A stretch of 5,910 nucleotides of DNA from Verrucomicrobiota bacterium (GTDB lineage: Bacteria; Verrucomicrobiota; Verrucomicrobiia; Opitutales; Opitutaceae), in contig JAEZAD010000150.1 of assembly GCA_023430565.1 (NCBI GenBank), forward strand, positions 1 to 5,910. Direction: 5' to 3'. Below, piece by piece: positions 1-5,910 of this stretch. The first letter of the stretch is position 1. Each line of letters opens with the position of its first letter. The translations under genes were made by a program, and so were the position numbers. Under the pieces are notes generated by a model that was given only the letters and a program-made list of their open reading frames with translations, did no database searches and had not been told where the DNA came from.

Positions 1-545
1 ACACCGTAAACGGATCGAATCCAGCCGACACGATGTGCAGGTTCTGGCTCTGACCGTTGATCGTGCCGCCTGTGGCGTTGACCGAGATCGTATTGGACTG
101 AGCCGTTTGGAATCGCGCATCGAAGGTGAGCGCCTCGGAGCCTGCCAGATCGTCGAGCATGACCACGTATTTGCCGCGCACCATCACGACGTGACGATTG
201 AGCTTCGTCAGCGCGGTGTTCGCGTAGAGCGGCTGGATGTTCGAGGCCGCATAGTGGAAACCGTCGCCCGAACCGAATCGCAGGTATTGCGCGCGGTTGG
301 TCAGCGTATCGACGCCGGTGCGCTGGCTGACTCCGTTGATCGTGTAGGTCGATTGGTGCTCGCTGGGGAAGAAGTTCAGCGACGGCTCGAGATGGATCAG
401 CCGCTCCCAGGTGTCGCCGTTCTTGGCCACGAGCACAAAGGCGCCGGCATCGCCGCGGAGCCAATTCGCACCGCTGCTGTAAGCAAACCAGAGCTTGTCC
501 GATTGGAAGACGCCATGCCCCGCCCCGCGGAAGAGCACCGCGTCC
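1..545 (-). other. Heparinase II/III-like C-terminal beta-sandwich domain, partial
   Basis: Residues 1788-1969, continuing past the left edge. It starts with AVLFRGAGHGVFQSDKLWFA, the equivalent of the strand pair that opens PF07940-type domains. It continues with YSSGANWLRGDAGAFVL, an ERLIHLEPS segment, the HQSTYTINGVSQ strand (family form roughly H-x-T-x-x-x-x-G-x-x-Q) and RHVVMVRGKYVVMLDDL, a common 'v.g.y.vv.D.l' strand. In active relatives the GxxxxHxHxDxGSF strand gives catalytic or metal-binding histidines; here it reads NWLRGDAGAF, keeping only the Asp (D1820). The end of the sandwich and any further C-terminal domain or anchor are outside the window. Confidence 0.75.
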
Positions 546-3500
546 TGCAGTTCCGGCTTCGGCTGCTGGAAGGTCGACGGCGCTCCGATGCGGCGCCACA
601 GGAAATAGAACGGACTCGCACCGCTCCAATAGAAGCGCTGCCCGCCGTTATCCGCCGCCCAGCGCATCAACTCATCGCCGCCGGGAACCAGCGAATCGAT
701 CAAGGTCGAACGCTGGCTCGAGGGTCCGCCTTCGATGCCGGTGCCCGCACTGTAGAGACCTTCTCCCCACACGTAGTTGTGCCGGCTGAAGTTCGCGAAA
801 TGATGATCCGGCCCGAAGAGGTAAACCGACCAGTAGTTGCCAAGGCGCTCCACCGCGAGTTCCTGCAGCAGCGCCTCGTGACCGCCGTAGAAACGCTGCA
901 TCGCCATGACGCCTTTCAGCGCAAATTCGACGCCGTAATTGTTATACGTGATGCCCTCGTGCCCACCGCTGTCCTCCAGCACGAGCGACCTCAAGGCGAG
1001 CGGTAGATGCTGATTCGCGAGGTCAGCCGCGCGGCGCGCGAGATCGGATTCGTGATACAACACCAGCGACGCCACGCCGCTGCCACCATGGCACACCCCG
1101 CGCCAGTTGTTGACCGGATCGTAGGTATACCAGTTCGGATTCAGCGACGGATCGACCGTGAGGTAATACTGCGCGACGCCTTTCTCCAGCAGCGCATTGC
1201 GCAGCGTCGCCCGCTGCTCCGGCGTCATCGCATCGTAACACCAGTCGTAAACCAGCGCCGTTCCCAGGCTCCGCTCCGACGACACCAGATCCGCGCCCCG
1301 GTTGAAATCGTGGCCGGTGATCCACTGGTCGAGCGCCGCGGTCGCGAGCGCCTCTTCGATCGCCCGCTGTGCGTAGCGAGTATCGCCCGTCACCACATAC
1401 GCAAACGCCAGGAGGCCGCTATTGCCCTCCATCACACGGGATTCCAGCGACGGCGCCGCATTCAGGAGCGCATCTGCTCGAGCAAACAACCGAGCCCGCC
1501 GGTCCGCCACTTCCGGTGCATCCATCCTCGCGCGAATCGCCGGGATGTCGTCCGCCGAGAAGAACAGGAACGGATGCAGCCCCGCCTGCGGCGCGATCAC
1601 CGAGATCGTCGCCTCCGCGGTGTGACCGCCATCGACCGTCGTGACCGTGATCGTCGCGCTGCCCGCGCCCACCGCCGTCACCAGACCGTCCGCGTTTACG
1701 GTCGCCACCGCGGGATTGCTCGAACTCCACGTCACGTCCTGGTTCGTTGCATTCGGCGGAGCCACGGTCGCCGTGAGCGACTGGGTCTGCCCCACTTCCA
1801 TCGACCAGTTCGTCGGCGAAACGCTCACGCCCAACGCGGGCACTTCGCCACTCACGCCCGGCACCACGAACCGAATGTCGTCATAGTGCACCGTCGCGCC
1901 GGTCATCCCACCCCAGGCGCGAATCTGCAACCGCCAGTTGGCCGTCGCCGACGGCGCCGCCGCCCAGCCGTTGAACGGAATTTCGACGCGCGTCCATTCG
2001 TCCGTCGCCACGATCGGCGTGAGGATCGGCGCCGCGTCGGGATTGAAGATGATCGCATCGCCCGCACCCACATCGCGCACCTGGAACCGGATCGTCCCGG
2101 CCTGCGACGAGCGATACCAGAATTCGAAGTATCCGCTACCCGCATACGGAGTGAGCTCCGCAAGCGTTATTTCCGCGCCCTGCGGATTGAAGGCCGAGTT
2201 CGCGAAGTCCGACGTGTAGCCGATCCGCCAGCTCGCCGTGCCCGAGCGGAAAACCGCCGTGTCGAGCACGCCGGTCGATCCATACGCATGCGTGCCGGCA
2301 TCCGAGAAGATGTTCGCTTCCACGTCGTTCGCCGCGCCGCCACTCACCGTGACGTCGCTGCTTGCCGTGAAACCGCCATCGTCCGTCGTCGCGGTGATCG
2401 TCGCCTGGCCGGCCGCGACCGCGGTCACCACGCCGGTTTCGCTCACCGTCGCCACACCCGCGTCACTCGTGGACCAAACGACGGTCGCATTGCTCGCGTT
2501 CGCCGGGGCCACCGTGGCCGTCAATGTCTCCGATTCGCCGACCGCGAGGGCCAGCGTGGCGGGTTCGACTGTCACGCCCGTCACGGGCACGCCGGGTTCG
2601 CCGGTTCCAACGAAACGAATGTCGTCATAGAGCACCGTCGCATCGGTCATCCCGCCCCACCCCCGAATCATCAGCCGCCAGTTGGCGGTCGACGACGGTG
2701 GAATCACCCAGCCGTCGAACGGAATCTCCACGCGCGTCCATTCCGTGGTCGCCACGATCGGCGTCAGGATCGGCGCGCTGTCGGGATTGAACACGATCGC
2801 ATCCGCCGCGGCGCTGTCGCGCACCTGGAAGCGGATCGTGCCCGCCTTGGTCGATTTATACCAGAACTCGAAGTGTCCTTTTCCGGCATACCCGCTCAAC
2901 GCCGCCATCGTCGTCGTGGCGCCTTGCGGATTGAAGGCCGACGTCCCGAAGTCCGACGTATAACCGATCTGCCAGCTCGCCGAGCCCGAGCGAAAGTCCG
3001 TCGTGTTCAACGTGCCCGCGCTGCCATAGGCGTGCGTCGCCGCGTCGGCGAAAATGATGCCGACGAAGTCGTCCGAAGGCGCCGCCGTCACCGTCACTTC
3101 GCTCGTCGCCGTGAAGCCCCCGTCGTCGGTCGTCGCGGTGATCGTCGCCACACCGTCGGCGACTCCGGTGACGACACCCGTGTTGCTCACGGTCGCCACG
3201 CCCGCGTCGCTTGTGGTCCACGTCACCGCCGTGTTGGACGCGTTGGCCGGGGCGACCGTCGCCGTCAGCGACTGCGACTCGCCCACTTCCAGCGCGAGCG
3301 TCGACGGTTCGACCGTTACGCCCGTGACCGGCGTGCCTGCCGGATCGCCCAGCGCGATGTTCGTCACCGAAATCCAACTACCGACCGGCGAACCTGCGTT
3401 GACGGCGAGATTCGACAAACTCGCCACCGCGCTCTGTTCGGTGCGGAAGGCGAAGTCGCTCGCCACAAGCTGTTCGGTTCCACCCTCCGGCGTGACAAAC

Positions 3501-5910
3501 ACCGAGTAGGTGTGCGCCGGGATGTTGACCACAAAACGGAAGCGATACGTCACCCCCGCCTCGAACGGCACCGCCGGTGGCGTGTAAGAATAGGCGCCGC
3601 CATTCCGCGCGTTGAAATGGCCGGCCTGATCGAAGCCCATGATCGCCGCCAGATTCGAGAACGCCGATGCCGGCCCGTTCGACAGGCCCACGTTGGCACT
3701 GATCGGCTTCGTCGACGCCGTGACATCGAAGGTCACGGTGAACACGCCCGTCTGCTCCGGCAGCGGGTGATTGTAGAAGGTGCTTCCCGCCGGCGCCGTG
3801 ATCGATCCGGCCGGGTTGACCGTGAGCTCCAGCGCCTGCGTGCCTTCGTCATCCGGTCCCGTCAACGCATCGCTGTCCGCCACGCGCACGGTGAAATTAT
3901 AAACGCCCGCCACCGTCGGCGTGCCGGAAATCACTCCAGCCGCGGACAAGCTCACGCCGTCCGGCAGAGCCCCGGAGTCCACCGTCCACGTCAGTTCGCC
4001 ATTCGCTTCGCCCGCCAACAATGTCCGCGAGTAGGCCGTGTTCGTCACCGCCGGCGGCAACGCCGTCGTGGTCACGCTCGGCACCAGATTAGGTGGCGGC
4101 AAAACGGTCACGCTCAAGGTGCGCACGGCTTCGTCCGCCGCACCGACCTGCCCGTCCGAATCCGCCACCCGCACGTCGAACGAATACGCGCCCGTCGCCG
4201 TTGGCGTTCCCCGCAGTTGGCCATTGCCGAGCAAGGTCATCCCGGGCGGCAGTGCGCCCGCATCCAGCGTCCAGGTCAGGCGACCGTTTCCGTCCGCACC
4301 TTCGAGCACGGCCAGATATGACGTGCCTTGCTGCGCGTCGGGTATTGTCGTGGTCGCAATCGACGGCACCGCATTCGCCGTCGACGGCGGCGATTCGAAG
4401 GCGCCGAGCGCGATCGCGGTCGCCGCGGGCCGTGGCGAGAGTTCGAAATCGTCCAGCACCGGCACGCTCACGCCGGCACCGATGGCCTCGCTGTCCGGCA
4501 ATAAATCGAACTGCAACGCCGCGGCGGGCGTCGGCGACACCCAGCCCGGCGTAGCCGTGATGACATTGTTCGACGCCTGCAGATTGGTCCCGCCGCCACT
4601 GACCGGCGTCCCCGTGCCGAGCGTCTTTCCGAAATTGTTCCGCGCGGTGGTGTTCGTCGCGCTCGCAGCCACCGAAACCAGCACCAACGAGCCCGTGCCG
4701 CTGTGAAACGCGCTGTTGTTGTAGGCCCGGTTGTCGAGCGGCGGCGCCTCGATCCCGCGGCGGGTGAAGGTGACGATGGCGCCGGACGCGGTCGGCATCA
4801 TCACGACATTGTTGCGCACCGTCGCCTCCTGGGCAGCGACGTGAAACGCCGTGTCGGAATCGCCGCCGAAGAGCACTTCGTTGCGCTCGATGATGATATC
4901 CCGGGTGTATTCGGCGCTCGTGTCGTTCTGCGGTCCGACCGAAATCAGCCAGTCGCCCAGCGCGGAGGTGAAATAGTTGTCGGCGATCGTGACGAACTTC
5001 GTCTGATTTTCGCCCGGGGGCACCGGCTGCCCGTTGTAATCCGACAGGCCGCCGCCGTGCAGCTTGATCAGGTGCTTCCGCGCGCGGGTGTTGGTGAGTT
5101 CGTTGTGCGCGATCAGCAGCCGCTGCGCAAACGGCACGCGCAGCACGTGCTCGCCGCGCTCGGAGTCGTTCCACACGTTGCCCAGGAACATCGAGCGCAC
5201 CATCCCGATGTAGGCGATGTGCCGGGCGTTGAATTCGCCGCCGTCACCGATCACGTGATGAAAGCGCGTCTCCACGATCGCGAAACCCGAAAACATCGTG
5301 TGTCCGGGCCGGTCGTTGGAGTTGTAGTAGGAGAGAATGCTCGGCGCCAGATTCAGGAATACGCTGCCTTCCTGCATGTCGACGCGCAGCACGGTCACGT
5401 TGTGGCAGGCCCCTTCCGCGTGCAGGAACCGCCAGTTGTAGCCGCGCCCGCGGATGTCGAGATCCATGAACCGGAAATCGCCAAACTGGTTCGGCGTGCT
5501 GCCCGTCCCCATCCAGAAGATCTGGTCCGTGCCATCCTTGTCGAACGTGAGAATCGGTTTCGGACCCGTCCCGAACGCGCCGAGGATGCCGGGCCCGGGG
5601 AACGTGAGACTGCGCCGCACGCCGTTGTAGATCCACGTGTCACCGCGCTTCAGGAGCACGCGCTTGCCCGTGCCCAAGGCGTTCGCGATGTCGGACCACG
5701 AGGTGGTCGTGACTTGCTGCGCCCCCGCCGGCGCGCCCGTGAAATCGCTGCCGGTCGAAATACAGATCGTGTTTTCGCCGCTGAAGACCACGTCCGGATC
5801 CTCCACCGTGATCTGCACCGTCTGTTGCGTCGTGGCGCCGGTGTTGTCGGTCACCGTCAGCGTGGCGGTATAGATGCCCGGCGTTTCATAAACGTGTCCG
5901 CCGACCGCGC
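1..5910 (-). CDS. Giant multidomain secreted polysaccharide-active protein (beta-helix / Ig / CBM-like / heparinase II/III-like), partial at both ends
   Basis: The minus frame with complete codons from 5908 to 2 was read codon by codon and has no stop, giving 1,969 residues with neither terminus in the window. Residue numbers used here count from the right edge (residue 1 at 5908-5906). Domain order is PKD-like (1-37), parallel beta-helix (38-505), two He_PIG domains (514-604, 607-699), a beta-sandwich (700-853), Big_2 (861-941), CBM-like (946-1100), Big_2 (1109-1189), CBM-like (1194-1348), Big_2 (1358-1437), then an alpha/alpha toroid and beta-sandwich of heparinase II/III type (1443-1969 and beyond). 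These families are known from exported proteins, so a signal peptide is expected in the missing N-terminus; I cannot see it. The likely role is binding and cleaving an extracellular polysaccharide, possibly uronic-acid-containing. Only four cysteines are present. Open frame and domain style are seen directly; substrate and activity are inferred. No gene symbol is justified. Confidence 0.93.
546..1582 (-). other. Heparinase II/III / alginate-lyase-like alpha/alpha toroid domain
   Basis: Residues 1443-1787. It begins with GLHPFLFFSADDIPAIRARM, close to the usual first helix of DUF4962 and heparinase II-type proteins ('HPRLLF..eDl..lR'). Further family-like segments are a G-x-x-AFAYVVTGD helix, ALVYDWCYDAMTPEQRATLR, VNNWRGVCHGGSGVASL, GGHEGITYNNYGVEFAL and FGPDHHFANFSRHNYVW. 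In related PL15, PL17 and PL21 lyases an Asn/His site and a downstream YxxY pair in this domain do beta-elimination on uronic-acid polymers. Here the candidates are N1600/N1601, H1607, Y1655 and Y1658, with H1702, H1703 and H1710 as further histidines. The fold assignment is fairly secure; substrate and catalytic residues are inferred. Cysteines 1557 and 1606 could form a disulfide. Confidence 0.8.
1598..1837 (-). other. Bacterial Ig-like domain group 2 (Big_2), copy 3
   Basis: Residues 1358-1437. It opens with ALGVSVSPTNWSMEVGQTQ and continues with LTATVAPPNATNQDVTW, SSSNPAVATVNADG and VGAGSATITVTT, ending at ISVIAPQ. By eye it matches copy 1 at just over half of positions, compared with about four in five between copies 1 and 2. 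No third CBM-like module follows; this copy instead joins straight onto the toroid lyase region. Confidence 0.92.
1865..2329 (-). other. Jelly-roll CBM-like module, copy 2
   Basis: Residues 1194-1348. It repeats the landmarks of copy 1: HAYGSTGVL, SWRIGYTSDF, AFNPQGA, YFEFWYRS, GTIRFQVRD, WTRVEIPFNGW, TANWRLQIRAWGG and VHYDDIRFV. Differences concentrate at the N-terminus, in the GATTTMAALSG versus GAEITLAELTP loop, and in the loop after the IPFxGW motif (VIPPSS versus AAAPSA). Conserved aromatics are retained, so both copies probably keep the same type of ligand. It is followed by a short VPGVSGEVP linker and Big_2 copy 3. Confidence 0.7.
2342..2584 (-). other. Bacterial Ig-like domain group 2 (Big_2), copy 2
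   Basis: Residues 1109-1189. It starts with VTGVTVEPATLALAVGESE and continues with LTATVAPANAS, VVWSTSDAGVATV and VTAVAAGQATITATT, ending at TVS before a GGAAN linker. It is the closer relative of Big_2 copy 1; the third copy is clearly more diverged. It has the same relation to a following CBM-like module as copy 1. Confidence 0.93.
2609..3073 (-). other. Jelly-roll CBM-like module, copy 1
   Basis: Residues 946-1100. Key segments are HAYGSAGTL, SASWQIGYTSDF, AFNPQGA, HFEFWYKS, GTIRFQVRD, WTRVEIPFDGW, TANWRLMIRGWGG and the closing VLYDDIRFV. The order of FEFWY, IRFQVRD, W-x-x-V-x-IPF and YDDIRF matches beta-sandwich carbohydrate-binding modules of the galactose-binding-like superfamily, where the last strand commonly ends in (I)DD(I/V)xF. 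Several exposed-type Trp and Tyr residues could form a sugar platform. The exact CBM family is not assigned. Identity to copy 2 is about 73% by eye over some 156 aligned residues. Confidence 0.7.
3086..3328 (-). other. Bacterial Ig-like domain group 2 (Big_2), copy 1
   Basis: Residues 861-941. It opens with VTGVTVEP and the family core LxVGESQSLTATVAPANAS, followed by VTWTTSDAGVATV, then GVVTGVADGVATITATT and a closing strand. This is the classic Big_2 pattern (V-x-W-x-S-x-x-x-x-V-A-T-V, then G-x-A-T-I-T). Big_2 domains act as extracellular spacers or, in some proteins, in adhesion. By eye about four residues in five match copy 2. It leads directly into CBM-like module 1 and forms a repeating unit with it. 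Confidence 0.93.
3350..3811 (-). other. Beta-sandwich module of secreted carbohydrate-active enzymes (LamG/CBM-like)
   Basis: Residues 700-853. Landmarks in order are FTVTFDVTAS, VGLSNGPASAFSNLAAI, GHFNARNGGAYSY, VTYRFRFVVN, HTYSVFVTPEGG and FAFRTEQ, then a final GSWISVTNIAL strand. From memory, this set (GLS..PAS....LAAI, ARNGG-Y, YSVYVTP.GG, FRTEQ) recurs as an accessory module in secreted polysaccharide-degrading enzymes. I cannot name a Pfam family for it with confidence. The strand-rich composition and aromatic residues fit a concanavalin-like or carbohydrate-binding sandwich. Binding of sugar is inferred. Confidence 0.6.
3812..4090 (-). other. Putative Ig domain 2 (He_PIG, cadherin-like)
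   Basis: Residues 607-699. It repeats the pattern of the preceding domain: LTWTVDSGALPDGVSL, then AAGVISGTPTVAG and YNFTVRVADSD. The two copies also share an acidic insertion before the last strand (AADEA in the first, PDDEG in the second), followed by an L-x-V-T-V or L-E-L-T-V strand. This shows they arose by duplication. The domain ends at TVNP, where the next beta-sandwich begins. Confidence 0.88.
4097..4369 (-). other. Putative Ig domain 1 (He_PIG, cadherin-like)
   Basis: Residues 514-604. It has the typical He_PIG sequence: LTWTLDAGALPPGMTL, then a GNGQLRGTPT turn and the closing strand YSFDVRVADSDG. This family is a beta-sandwich spacer found in long extracellular bacterial proteins. 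It follows the end of the beta-helix after a short Ser/Thr/Ala linker and is tandem with a second copy immediately downstream. A mechanical spacer role is inferred. Confidence 0.88.
4394..5797 (-). other. Right-handed parallel beta-helix domain (pectate-lyase-like fold)
   Basis: Residues 38-505. The entry resembles other beta-helix proteins: a Trp/Ser-Asp-Ile helix-like stretch, then GTGKRVLLKRGDTW, the usual 'pay-off' strand before the first coils. Later coils show an Asn ladder, with asparagines at about residues 343 (ERNEV), 366-367 (VRNNV), 397-398 (YNNSAF), 424-425 (ARNNF) and 447-448 (SNNV). They are 23-31 residues apart, the length of one coil in this fold. The domain closes with ALGAFE at 500-505, matching the (I/L)GAxE ending common in these proteins. 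Proteins of this fold include pectate lyases, chondroitinase B-like lyases, polygalacturonases and non-catalytic surface proteins. I see no motif that assigns one activity, so lyase, hydrolase or binding roles all remain open. Two cysteines (residues 49 and 168) could pair. Confidence 0.8.
5798..5910 (-). other. PKD-like domain, C-terminal half (protein domain)
   Basis: Residues 1-37 carry the closing strands of a PKD fold: the pattern H-x-Y-x-TPG-x-YTATLTVTD followed by N-x-G and a short T/V-rich final strand ending at EDP. PKD domains are Ig-like beta-sandwich spacers common in exported polysaccharidases and adhesins. The first half lies beyond the right edge. It sits directly before the beta-helix, so the missing upstream part of the gene probably holds at least the rest of this domain and the export signal. 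Confidence 0.8.

Larger units (their letters stand above)
1838..3328 (-). repeat. In-frame tandem duplication of a Big_2 + CBM-like unit (two units of about 745 bp)
   Basis: The first residue of Big_2 copy 1 is at 3328-3326 and the matching residue of copy 2 is at 2584-2582, exactly 744 bp or 248 codons later. The matching point of copy 3 is 747 bp (249 codons) further on. Both units therefore keep the same length except for one codon, gained in the linker region. The units are similar at protein level throughout and share long stretches of near-identical DNA, for example around the FNPD, ILTPIVAT and EWTRVEIPF segments. This is intragenic segmental duplication, not a mobile element: there are no terminal inverted repeats or transposase. 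Confidence 0.88.

Noticed and set aside
1598..3328. Repeated DNA considered as a CRISPR array, insertion sequence or other non-coding repeat
   Set aside because: The repeat units are about 745 bp, in frame, and encode Ig and CBM-like domains. There are no short direct repeats with spacers, terminal inverted repeats or transposase.
2856..3377. Minus-strand frame of 173 codons rich in Gly, Arg, Asp and His
   Set aside because: It is a shifted reading of Big_2 copy 1 and the start of CBM-like module 1. The repetitive look comes from the Val/Thr codons of the real frame.
2238..3509. Plus-strand frames with Val/Thr/Ala-rich products resembling surface-protein repeats (2238-2630 and 3054-3509)
   Set aside because: They are antisense to the Big_2 domains; complementing Val/Thr/Ala codons (GTC, ACG, GCG) in this register again yields Val/Thr/Ala-like codons. 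They have no coherent domain and conflict with the continuous minus-strand frame.
1007..4321. Plus-strand open frame of 1,104 codons, followed by in-phase continuation and preceded by another at 35-1006
   Set aside because: It is the exact in-phase complement of the minus-strand gene. It stays open because TTA, CTA and TCA codons are almost absent from that gene (one each, at 4502, 1004 and 4319). The product is extremely Arg/His-rich with no domain pattern, typical of an antisense shadow in high-GC DNA.
4089..5174. Minus-strand open frame of 361 codons in another register
   Set aside because: It overlaps the beta-helix and first He_PIG domain, is rich in Arg, Ala and Gly, and shows no motif. 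The frame that carries the domains runs through the same bases without a break.
1..5910. Possible frameshift or junction between two genes between the Ig region and the lyase region
   Set aside because: The codon register is the same at the right edge, through every domain boundary and at the left edge, with no stop in between and no change in codon style. A natural fusion is the simpler reading.

Overview
The window is coding from edge to edge. One minus-strand reading frame (codons at 5908 down to 2) has no stop in 1,969 codons and runs off both ends, so neither the start nor the stop of the gene is visible. Every recognisable protein motif lies in this frame. The long plus-strand frames and the other minus-strand frames are shadows of a high-GC gene. 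There are no intergenic gaps, RNA genes, promoters, terminators, insertion sequences or CRISPR arrays.

The product is a giant, modular and presumably secreted protein that looks built for polysaccharide binding and cleavage. In protein order (right to left on the map) it contains: the C-terminal half of a PKD-like domain (5910-5798); a right-handed parallel beta-helix with an Asn ladder (about 5797-4394); two putative Ig (He_PIG, cadherin-like) domains (4369-4097 and 4090-3812); a beta-sandwich module of a kind seen in secreted carbohydrate-active enzymes (3811-3350); bacterial Ig-like group 2 (Big_2) domain 1 (3328-3086) with jelly-roll CBM-like module 1 (3073-2609); Big_2 domain 2 (2584-2342) with CBM-like module 2 (2329-1865); Big_2 domain 3 (1837-1598); and a C-terminal catalytic-looking region resembling the heparinase II/III and alginate lyase architecture. 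That last region is an alpha/alpha toroid (about 1582-546) followed by the start of an antiparallel beta-sandwich (about 545-2, continuing outside the window).

The likely working model is one long chain carrying two sugar-active folds, the beta-helix and the toroid lyase. Spacer Ig domains and duplicated sugar-binding modules separate them. The substrate cannot be read from the sequence; the toroid family usually acts on uronic-acid-containing polysaccharides.

High GC, strong G/C third-position preference (TTA, CTA and TCA codons occur once each in 1,969) and the mix of He_PIG, Big_2, beta-helix and heparinase II/III-like domains suggest a polysaccharide-degrading bacterium, most likely Verrucomicrobiota (Opitutaceae-like). 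This taxonomic call is an inference from domain style, and Planctomycetes or another high-GC degrader is not excluded.

The points most worth a second look are the pairing of beta-helix and toroid lyase in one chain, the recent in-frame duplication of a 248-residue Big_2+CBM unit, and the apparent absence of the usual HxHxD histidines in the beta-sheet part of the lyase region.
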